From positions 174,189,845 through 174,253,844 of the forward strand of contig CM028377.1 of the NCBI GenBank assembly GCA_013146195.2: 64,000 nt of DNA, given 5' to 3'. This DNA comes from Codonopsis lanceolata (lineage: Eukaryota > Streptophyta > Magnoliopsida > Asterales > Campanulaceae). A program made the translations under genes and the position numbers. The notes beneath the pieces were generated by a model. The model had not been told where the DNA came from, searched no databases, and worked only from the letters and a program-made list of their open reading frames with translations. Below, piece by piece: positions 54,840 through 64,000 of the stretch (within the stretch, counting starts at the first letter, position 1; every line of letters starts with the position of its first letter).

Positions 54840-57800
54840 TCACTTCTGACCAGAGTCTGGAGAACCATCTCCATAAGAGACCAAACCCTTCTTCCCAGGT
54901 GGGCTTCCCGATGATGACCTTGATCTTGATCTAGACCTTGACTTGGACTTGGACTTGGACTTGCTTGTGTGCTTAGGGGACCGTGAATCACCTGAAGACG
55001 CTGGTTCTGATGGGCTCATGCTTCGAGAGGGAGGGCTCCTACTCTGAGATGGTGCCTTTCGCCTCTCAATATGGGGAGAAGGTCGATATCTAGAAGTTTC
55101 CAGAGGAGAGCGGCTACGGCTGTAACGGCGACCACGATAACGAACTGGGCTTCTTGACACACTACGACTACGTGTCCTGCTTCTTCTGCTTCTGTATCTG
55201 TTCAAAAAAGATGTCACAAAACAAACATCATGCAAAAGGTTTACATCACCAGGCCAAACCAGAAAGTTAACAGGCAGAAGCAAAAGTGGAATCATAGAGC
55301 ACTAATCAGTAGAAATCAATGAAAACAAGATAAAGAGGTGACCAGCAAGGTAGCTACCCAAAAAAAAGTCAAATAGTTGTAGCCAGAAACAAAACAAAGC
55401 AAGAAAGTGTAGAGAGAAATAGGATAATAATGGGCACACATAGTCATTCTTCAACTATGGTAAACTGATGGGAAGAAAAAAAAAAGTAGTGGAATGAAAA
55501 AAGGTAAAGAAGGCCAATAAAATTCTGCTGGTCTGAAAGATGATCTCCTCGGTGAATCAGTAAAATTTGGCAGCAGTGTAACAACTTGCTAAAGTTGCTT
55601 TACATTTTAGAAAGGACAAAAGCATGTAAACAACATACCTTGGAGGACTCCTCTCTCTCAGTGGGCTCCTACGCCTAGGGGATCTTCGATAACTTGAATA
55701 TCTTGCAAGAAAACGTGATAAAGAAAAGGTAAAAGGGGGGATTTAAAAAGATTTAAAAGAAAACAATAGTTAGAATGATAAAATGAAAGTAAGTGATTAA
55801 GCGGTTAGCAGATTAATAGGTACCTGTCACGATCACTTCTGCCATAACGATACGACCTAACAGGAGATCTCTCTGGAGAGTGGTATCTGCGAGCATAGGA
55901 GAATCGATGACTGAAACCCCTCCCTCTTCTAATACGCTTAGGTGAGCCACCCGGGGAAGGACTTCTAGACACGCTCCTTCCACGATCAGCAAACGGCGAC
56001 CTAGCTCTGCGTCCTGCACCTACAGGACTCCTTGAATAACTGCGACGACTGTTCCTTGTAGGTGCTCTAACTGGACTCCGGCTAGGGCTCCTCCTTGAAG
56101 GGGCCCTACCTGAGCTTCTACTCATGCTTCTTCTGGATGATCTCACGGGGCTTCTGCTTATGCTTCTACGAGAGGATCTGACGGGGCTTCTGCTAACTGA
56201 TTTTCGTGACGACTTCCTAGAAGAAGTTCGTTGGGGGCTTCGGCTAAGACTCCTTCGAGGCGGAGATGGTGTAGGACTCCTGCTAACACTTTTCTGAGAT
56301 CGTGCTGGGCTTGGGCTTACACTTCTTCCTTTTTTACCCCTCACAGGACTGGGGCTTTGGACGGGACTTATGCTTTTTCCTTTCTTGCCTCTCAGTGGGC
56401 TTGGGCTTATGCTTTTTCCTTTTTTGCCTCTCAGTGGGCTTGGGCTTGGGCTTATGCTTCTTCCTCTCTTGCCCCTCACTGGGCTCAGACTTAGATTTAC
56501 ACTTCTTCCTTGTTTGCCCCTGATTGGGCTTGGGCTTCTTCTCTTTTTCCCCCTCATTGGACTTCTGCTAACACTTCTAGCCGGGCTCTTGCTGCTGCTT
56601 ACACTTCTAACTGGGCTTCTGCTGATACTTCTAACTGGGCTTCTGCTGACACTTCTTCTTCGTAAGACCTGTGGAGGGTCTTGATCAACATTACGACTCC
56701 TGACAGCATGTTTAGGGCTCACACTGGGGCTCTTGCTCAAACTCCTCTTGGGACTAATACTCATACTCTTACTCAAGGTCCTCCTGGGACTCGCACTTCT
56801 GCTCCTGTTCAGCAATCTTAATAAATTTCCAGATCTTACATAAAGACAAGCATTTAATAAATAATTTGTGAGAAGGAATGTAAACCTAGATTTTCCTGGG
56901 TGATCATCCACTATATCAGGTTGTCGTCTCTCTGCAATCTTCTCTGGCCTATTAACAGCTTCAAGCCCATTGCTATGCCGATCTCCATTTTCCTTGGGAT
57001 ATTCACCCTCCTCCCTTTCATGCCTATCATTACCCTCTCCTAATTTATGATGAATGGAAGTATCCTCAGCTGCAGCCAAAGGAGAATGATTTGCAACTGG
57101 AGAAGGTTGGATAAAAGGAACTAAGATTTGGCAAAAACTATAAAAGTAACCATCATAAGAGCTCAGTCTAATGGAGCAGATCAGCACAGAAATACAGGCA
57201 TACACGATTTTCTAAGGTCAGCAAGAGTCAGATTGAATGCAGAAACTTGATCTAATGGACCAAACCAACGCAGAAATACAGGCATACACTAATTTATAAG
57301 GCGGGTAAGAGAGAGCATGAGCTGTTTGTGAAATAGAGACATTAGAAGGAAGGCATAGATGAAAAAAGTAGTGGATGATGTAAAGAAAGTGTATATTTGC
57401 ACATACCAGTAACCTGAGAAAATTTCTTCTGCTTTCCATCTAGTATTTGAACATCAGCATTATCTTCAGAGCTACCTTCACTTTCACTCTCAGTAAAACT
57501 ATCCGATGCCCTGCAAAAGCACAAGGGGGTGGGGTTAGCATGGTGTTTCATAGAAAAAAATTGTTGAAGACAGAACTTGCCTCTAAAGAGGTATTAAAAT
57601 AAGTGATTTGCTAACAAGTGCCCTTATGGCACTAGTTAAGGTTTCCCCTAATGGAAATATGTGTTGACAACACCCACCACCAACCCCCCCCCCCCGTAAC
57701 AACCCCCAATGCACTGGCACTTGTTCTAATCTCCACATAGGGAAACCTTAACAAGTGTCATTGGGTAATTACCACAATCCTAAATGAGTATTACTTTTGG

Positions 57801-60800
57801 TAAAATCAAGGACTTTATGGTAGTACATTATTGGCCGAGAAACTTGTGTGATTCTATATAGCTTGGGCTGGCCAATGTGGGGGATGATTATAGTACAATG
57901 AGATAATCCAAAGCAATGCGAACTGGAGTACAATAAGAAGTATAAAGGGTACTTGACCATCATAATATCTCTTACATGTAGCTAAACACCTTTTTGATAT
58001 ACATATGTTCTCTAACAAAAGGTTATGTAGCTAAACATCTTTTTGATATACATATGTTCTCTAACAAAGGTTATGTAGCTAAACATCTTTTTGATATACA
58101 TATGTTCTCTAACAAAAGGTTACTAATATCCACTTTTTTTAAAATGAGTATAATGTCCACGTTCAACATGTGGCAGAAGTTCTCTAACAAAAGGTTGCTA
58201 ATATCCACTTTTTTTAAGATGAGATGAACATGAAGCTAAGGCATGTGGCAGAAGTTTGTATTAGTGTAATATGAAAGGTGTTTCAATGATTCAAAGACTT
58301 ATCTTATTGATCCTCAATAACTATCCTAGTCTACAAAGAATGATAGAAAATGGACCAAAGTTTTACCGACCAATATAATTTTATCAGGTTGTTCTACCCA
58401 AAGTTGCAAAGTTAGTTGCCAAGTTTCATATCTACTAATGTTAGGCTTTAAAACTTATATTTTATATAAAAACCTCTGTTCACTAGTTAATACTTAAATC
58501 TTCAAATTCTTATAACAATCAACAATCTTTACCCAACCTTTTTGATCTGCGCTTTGATCTCTTGTCTCGCTTCCTGCGCCTCTTCTCACGCCGTTTATCC
58601 CTCTTTTTTCCACGCTTATACCGATCTTTTTTGGAAGATCTCTTTCTCTTCTTACGCCTGTCATCACTTGAAGAGCTTAAAGCAGATGATGAGGACGTCA
58701 AAGAGTCTGAATCACTATCAGAGTCAGATGTCTCTGACTCTGTGTCGGAGTAAGTATCTGATTCAGATGTTGGATAGTATTTTCTTCTCTTTTTCCTTCT
58801 GTCCTTTGACGATTTCTTGTGCTTCCCCTTGCGCCTTTCTTCAAGGCTGTGAGCCTCAGAAGAAGCATCTTTTCCTACTTTCAATTTACTAGCTATCCTT
58901 TTGTCTGTACACGAGCGAAAATTACCGGAGAGAATAAGAGGTTAGCAGATTCCACAACTTTATAAGATGTTTTAAGAAATCAGAAATCAATACAAGTAGC
59001 ATCTCAGCAACAGAAATATGCATAATAATATATTTCATTGAAGTACCATACTCAACATACCAGAACTCTGGATATCGCCCTCGTGAAATTCACCACAATT
59101 GATGATCTTCACAGTAACAGTTGGTCGTCCATCATCACCACCCGCGTCTTCAATCTTATTCAAAACATCGAGTCCTTGCACAAGTTTCCCAAAAACAACA
59201 GACTTCCTGTCAAAGATATGCCATAAAACATTAAGCAAGGAGAGGTGTGATTGTTCCATGAATCAAACATAGCAGAGCTTATCATAACTCATCATATAAA
59301 TGGATATACCAACCTGTCAAGATGACGGTTAGCATTGAATGTCACAATGAATAAAGAACCACGTTCATCACGATCAGCAATTGACATAGACAAAAGACCA
59401 CGGCCATCATGTTTAAGCTTGGGGGGCTCATCTGAAAATTGTTAAAACTGCATGTTAATCCTTAAAAAGAAAATAAGGAACACCCATTTCTAGGCAAAAT
59501 AATGAACACGGATTATAAGACTGCACTTGAAGCATGCGGCTAAGTGTCACACGGGGAAATAATCAGCTACGGCAGCCCATGAGGGGTTGAATGTGTGTGT
59601 ATGTGCATTGCTCTCTATTCAACGTACATTATCCAGGATATAAACAATAAACAAAACTTTAAAAGAGTGAAACAGCATAATCATGCTCGCAAAGTAAAAT
59701 AAGGAATAAGGAAAGAATACATGCATCATATTAAAGTGAGTTCTCATTTCATCATATACATTAATGTAGTATGTATATGTATATATATATATATATGCAC
59801 ACACACATATAAGCATGTCTACATCAATATAATATATTCCAGCGGTTGTACAATATAGATTTCTGTTATGCCTAGAATAACAATAAAGGCGACGAAGGAT
59901 GCTACTAATATCATGGTTTGATTTCAATAGCAAATATCATGGTTTGATTCAGTAACAAGAGTCACTGCATTGCATTTGTGGGTTCTAGCCGCCAGATATC
60001 AGCTAGTCTTAAATGGAGACCCTCACTTCCTCATGTTATGCCTCACTAATTTTGTGTTTATTCACTTGTTCTCCAAATCTCATTCATAACCCTCAAATAC
60101 CCACATGTCTTTCATCAATTTCGTCCTCAGCTCATACTTCATCTTTGATTTGGACATAGATTTTTTTTGGGACACCTACAAGGCTCCAACCAAACACTTG
60201 ACAAATTGAGCAATTTCCGACCATCTCCTGAGCCCCAGAAGCATAGCACCTGTCTCCTCCACAAAACTCTAATCTAGAGGTTTTGCAGAAGCAAGTGTAA
60301 CAGCATAACCAATTTTATAAAGCACCCATCACAGGGGTGATGCAAGGCATTCGTTGTCAAATTAGTGCAGCAAGAGCAAACCAAAGAGGGTTGAGAAAGG
60401 AGAACAAGGTATCTTGCCGGGGAAACTGAAAGAATAAGAATGTAAGTACTAAAAGGTTGGGATACTTCACAAGTAAATGATATCTGGTAAACTTTTTTGA
60501 TAGGCAAGTATGGCCTCTTGGCATGGAGATTGGAACCAAGGACCTCAAGGTGTTTCCCTTGAGTAAGATTCACAGGCTCAAGCAAGAACTGAAGTTCCAC
60601 AAATCAGCACACTACAAAATCATGCCTAAAAATCATCCACAAGTCCAAAATTCATGCACACTCATGGGTCTAAGCCAAAAGATAGTTGTACTGGTAATCC
60701 TAGTTTTTTCAAACTCCTTTTTCATTAGGTACGATGGAATCCACATTGAGCTGGAAAACTCAGTATCTTAGCAACCTTAACTCCTGAAACATTAACTTCT

Positions 60801-63800
60801 TTACCTCCAAACTCACTACATAATGATAAACAAAAGTAATATGAATCATATACAAGAGTTAAAGGTAAGAAAACTTTACCTCCAAACTCACTACATGATG
60901 ATAAACAAAAGTAATATGAATCATATACAAGAGTTAAAGGTAAGAAACAAGAAAAAACACTAATCTCATCTGAAAATGAAAATGTATAATTTCACCACAA
61001 TTTATGAAGTTCAGCAATCCAAAACAAACACATACATACACAAGCAAAATATCCATACACCCTACCATTTAAGAGACATTTACATTTGTCCAATTTCATT
61101 GTGGGTTGAAGCTCCCATGCAGCGAGAATAAGATCACTATCTGCCCCCACCTTCACAGGCAATGCAAAAAAGGAAACCCATTTGCTCTCAAAATACAAAT
61201 GATTTGTGGGAAAAGAAACGTATATAAGAGTTAGATGTGAGCTATCTGCTAGATTGTTTGGGTCGGTCTTTTCTATCATGCTCTCTAGAGATTATAGGTT
61301 CATTCCTGACTACCTTGGGAAACAAAACAAAACCATCATGATTGAAACTAACATGTTGAAACAAAATATGTGCTTTCTCACCTGGAAACTTCCCTCCATA
61401 TATGCTTTCTCCATAGCTCCCTGCAAAGCAATAAAAGGAAGAGCTTTAGAGTCCGAAAAGAACGAAGTATCAGTCTCGGCACATGAGGTTCACTTTCAAA
61501 CAATTGATATAATAAGTAGCAAAATCAGCCGGCATAATTTCAAACTATTTAGTACTCCCTTTGTTCCACAATAAGTGTCTGCTATTCCATTATGGGACAT
61601 TCCAAAATAAGTGGCCTTTTCTATTTTTACATTAAATCCTTGAGCAAATTATCTATGGTACCCTCATTAATTGTGAGAAAAAAAAGAGGGTCCATTGATT
61701 TGACACAACTACAGGGAACATTGAGGCCTAGATTGGTGCACTGAAATGGAATCAATTCCGCATAATGGATTACTAGTAATGAAATTCCACGAAAATAGAT
61801 GAGATGATTCCTAAAACATATTTGGTAACACAAGAAATGTGATTATTAATATAATACAAATTCCTATTATATTGTTTGGTTAGAAACAAAACAACTTGGA
61901 AATGCAATGACAAAACTAAGACAATTGACAACATTACCCATAAGTAGACAAGTACTTGTTAATAACTTTCATGATAAAAATTAGACATTAACGTTATTAG
62001 TGCTCCACAAAATATCCAGTTGTTGTTTCTTTTTCCTTTTAGGTCAAAAATTTTAATTATGAAACATCAATAAACCAAGAAAAAATTGTTAAACTAAAAT
62101 ATAAAAAAACAAACTAAAGTTATAATGAAACTAGTTCAAATAAAAATAGATTAAACATTTGAGACAAAAAATGAAAACTACATGTTGCTACTTAGCTAAA
62201 ATAACTACTATTTTATTCTCACATATAGTAAAAAGGAACGGTCGTAGAGTAGTTGATTATAGAGTAGTTTAGACCAAATGAGATTATAAATATAAAACAA
62301 ACAAAATGACCTAATAGAATGATATAATTGTCCTTTTACATGGATTCCAACAATCAGGAATCCAAATCCCACCTCCTTCATAAGGATTGTGATTCCTTAA
62401 ATTTTAGGAATCAATTCCAAAATTTCGGTAATACATTTTCTTTCCAAATAAAATTATGACAATACCACTCGCTATAGATTAATTTCATGTAGTCAATTCC
62501 TTATCAAAAAATAATAATCAATTCCACTGAATTGATTTCATTTCCATGTACCAATAAATAGGGTATTAAAGGAAAACTACATTAAGTCAACCACTTTATG
62601 AAAACCCAGGTAAAGTCAACAGAGGACACTTATTTCAAAACACAGGAAACTATTATGGAAAGACGCCATTTCTTATGAATACAGCCAATACCTCATCATT
62701 TGTAATTATTTTAGTAATGATAAGGCGAAAATCGAAGTAGAAAATAACCCAACTGGAGTTAGTTGATGAATGCTTAGAGAACATTATTACACTAAAAAAA
62801 GGCTAATAGGATTGATTGTACACTTATTTGTAATTTTGTACAGAAATCTGAGCATGATACTTTCTAGAAGCGAGTCTTCACCTAATCAAGTAATGAGGTA
62901 GAGGCCATCTGTATTATCTTGCATCTTTTCAAACACATTAACATCTTGGATTCTCTTTTTTATTCCTTTTATAACATAGTTCATCACATGAAGAGTCTCT
63001 ATAGCGCTCTTGAATTAAGTGGACCCCATGTAAAAGATCTGATTGCACTCACTTAGGAGACACCTCCAGGCATACAAATCAAACCACCAAGTGAACGGCA
63101 CCAAAAGGCATAAGACACTTCAATCAAAATAGCCACTACATTAGACACAAATTTTTCCATGCCAAGTACAGAACATGCAAGTGTCAAAGAGATACATACC
63201 ATCACGCTTAAAAAAGTCTCCACCCTGCAAAATAAACACAGGCTGTTACTCCACTGGCTAATATAAAGACAACTCCCTGCAGAAACATGGGCTGGGTATG
63301 GTGAAGTTTAAAAGATACATGAGGATGGACAACTAAGTACGTACAACCTTAAAACTACATCACAAGAAAAGCAGTCGTGACCATCAGCCCTGTATCCTAC
63401 AGCATAAACAAGGATAGCTGACTAAACGACAGACCACTTCTTACACATGCTCAACTAAAAAACTAACCAGAGACAGTGAATAGATTCAATGTATGATGCA
63501 ATAAAAAAATAGAGAACATACCTGAGCCATAGATCCTTTGACTACGCGATGGAAGAAGGATCCCTTGTAATGAAGAGGCCTTGAAGTTCTCTTACTATTT
63601 CCCTTCTCTCCTGAAAATGAATAAGATAGTAAATCAGTGCATCGATATTTTCTGACCCATTGCTCTATATAATGGCCAAAGTACGGTTATCTAGCTTTAT
63701 TTTCCTTTTCTTCGTGCATCAGGTTCCTCACATGCTCCCACACTTTTTAAAGCTTATCTAGTTTTATTTTCCTTTTTTACGTGCATCAGGATCCTCACAT

Positions 63801-63952
63801 GGTCACTCTCGCTTAGGACAATCTAGAGTTCCCGGTTCCCCCACCCGTACCAAAAAAAACATACAAAAACGGGCATCATCAGTAAGCAACGCATTACCTG
63901 TACAAAGTGCCCGGAAATTTTCAGCAGTCTTAGGTGCAATATCAGAGAACAG
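54840..63952 (-). CDS. CYP95-like SR-cyclophilin (peptidyl-prolyl isomerase with RS domain), 5' end outside window
   Basis: Twelve exons, all with GT-AG ends, join in one frame to 860 codons: 63952-63898, 63610-63522, 63224-63200, 61420-61382, 59431-59314, 59206-59061, 58904-58538, 57510-57407, 57120-56886, 56804-55824, 55701-55639, 55197-54840. The visible protein starts LFSDIAPKTAENFRALCTG, so only about 25-30 residues are missing. The cyclophilin domain (about 1-157) is followed by a Lys/Arg-rich and Ser-rich stretch, then a long RS region (SRSPVRS, RGKKGKS repeats), ending in SRSRSRSRSSSGSPPGKKG. Plant CYP95/CYP63 proteins of this layout are nuclear, bind SR splicing factors and sit in speckles. 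FHR is kept (catalytic Arg), but the usual GFMCQGGDF is KGSMAQGGDF, GSQFF is GSLFI and the drug-binding Trp is His. Activity is therefore likely weak, as in CYP95 relatives. Two exons are only 25 and 39 bp. Confidence 0.93.
56231..56684 (-). repeat. RS-repeat coding block in the cyclophilin
   Basis: Within the long exon 56804-55824, near-identical units encode SPSPLRGKKGKS or SPSPVRGKRGRS, each about 40-60 bp, on the minus strand. Such a block is prone to copy-number change. Confidence 0.7.
57970..58250. repeat. Tandem repeats in a cyclophilin intron
   Basis: GTAGCTAAACA(C/T)CTTTTTGATATACATATGTTCTCTAAC is present three times at about 52-bp spacing (57977-58110), followed by two diverged copies of ATATCCACTTTTTTTAA. 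All lie in the intron between 58538 and 57510. Confidence 0.8.
60490..60575 (-). mobile_element. Candidate tRNA-derived SINE fragment, copy 2
   Basis: The minus strand has CCTTGGTTCCAATCTCCATG and ends in TTGCCTATCAAAAAAG, matching copy 1 at 16284-16380. It lies in the cyclophilin intron between exons 61382 and 59431. Confidence 0.4.
60875..60952. repeat. Tandem duplication in a cyclophilin intron
   Basis: TACCTCCAAACTCACTACAT(A/G)ATGATAAACAAAAGTAATATGAATCATATAC is written twice in a row (60803-60858 and 60879-60931), near-identical. Confidence 0.8.
61555..62690. mobile_element. MITE (Stowaway-like end) with a nested second MITE
   Basis: The left end TACTCCCTTTGTTCCACAA after TA, continuing ATAAGTGTC, is mirrored around 62620-62690 (GACACTTATT, CCATTTCTTATG). 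Inside it, ATTGGTGCACTGAAATGGAA at 61732 mirrors TTTCATTTCCATGTACCAAT ending at 62555, giving a second, younger-looking insertion of about 820 bp. Both lie in the intron between the 25-bp and 39-bp exons of the cyclophilin gene. Outer boundaries are approximate. Confidence 0.45.
61732..62555. mobile_element. Nested MITE with ATTGGTGCA / TGTACCAAT ends
   Basis: The two ends are inverted with about 80 percent identity over the first 30 bases, and both contain GAATTGATT-type motifs just inside. The interior is AT-rich without coding frame. No clear target duplication was identified. Confidence 0.55.
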
Positions 63953-64000
63953 CTGCAACAAAAATAGAAAGGATATGAATTACTCATACAGAATTATCAT

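Noticed and set aside
56231..56684. Plus-strand frames rich in Leu, Phe and Trp
   Set aside because: They are the antisense of the RS-repeat coding exon; repetitive Ser/Arg codons give long open frames on the other strand.
55805..57205. A single 466-residue minus-strand frame across two exons and an intron
   Set aside because: It reads through an intron (56885-56805) and past both splice borders; the exon model joins in frame with its neighbours, so the read-through frame is not the protein.
1..64000. CRISPR arrays, operons or a prophage
   Set aside because: The repeats are microsatellites, minisatellites or transposon ends, and the genes are spliced plant genes; nothing bacterial or phage-like is present.
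1..64000. tRNA or rRNA genes
   Set aside because: No cloverleaf with matching A and B boxes or rRNA-like stretch was seen; the only B-box-like motifs are in the SINE candidates.

Overview
The window is nuclear DNA of a flowering plant, most likely a eudicot. Evidence: AT-rich intergenic DNA, spliced genes with GT-AG introns, plant-only families (DYW-type PPR editing factor, mTERF family, AMT2/AMT3-type ammonium transporter, CYP95-like SR-cyclophilin), a chloroplast petB insertion, and dense plant transposons. The species cannot be named from the sequence.

Four intact genes are supported. They are an intronless mTERF protein (11848-12999, +), an intronless MEF8-like DYW PPR protein (40438-42690, -), a three-exon ammonium transporter (51217-53142, +) and a CYP95-like RS-domain cyclophilin (54840-63952, -). 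The cyclophilin runs off the right edge; its twelve visible exons join in one frame to 860 codons.

Most of the rest is layered transposon sequence. 1-2821 is the end of a Gypsy-type LTR. 6307-11671 is a Mutator-like element with about 580-bp inverted repeats and a 10-bp target duplication. It carries the C-terminal half of a PRP2/DHX16-type DEAH helicase and was later split by a 2507-bp solo LTR with perfect 5-bp duplications. 13.2-18.1 kb holds LINE 3' ends and MITEs. 18.8-25.8 kb is a candidate gene-capturing Helitron with a clear hairpin plus CTAG terminus at 25833; inside are exon fragments of a ROP GTPase, an MFSD12-like transporter, DCAF1 and a mid-SUN protein, with some exons inverted or permuted. 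Six bases further begins a second Pack-MULE (25840-27155) carrying the start of exportin-2 (CAS). 27.4-28.3 kb is a LINE inserted in a LINE. 28.6-36.8 kb holds Copia and Gypsy LTRs, a hAT MITE, a CACTA scrap and a Stowaway MITE. A chloroplast petB fragment lies at 39.05-39.28 kb. A palindrome-cored minisatellite, split by a solo Copia LTR, and a 2-kb hAT-like element lie between the PPR and transporter genes.

The intact genes share no pathway and there is no operon-like logic. The distinctive content is gene-fragment capture: at least six host genes (PRP2-like, ROP, MFSD12-like, DCAF1, mid-SUN, exportin-2) are sampled by two Mutator-like elements and one probable Helitron within about 21 kb. 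Family names rest on recognition by eye; no search or alignment was run.
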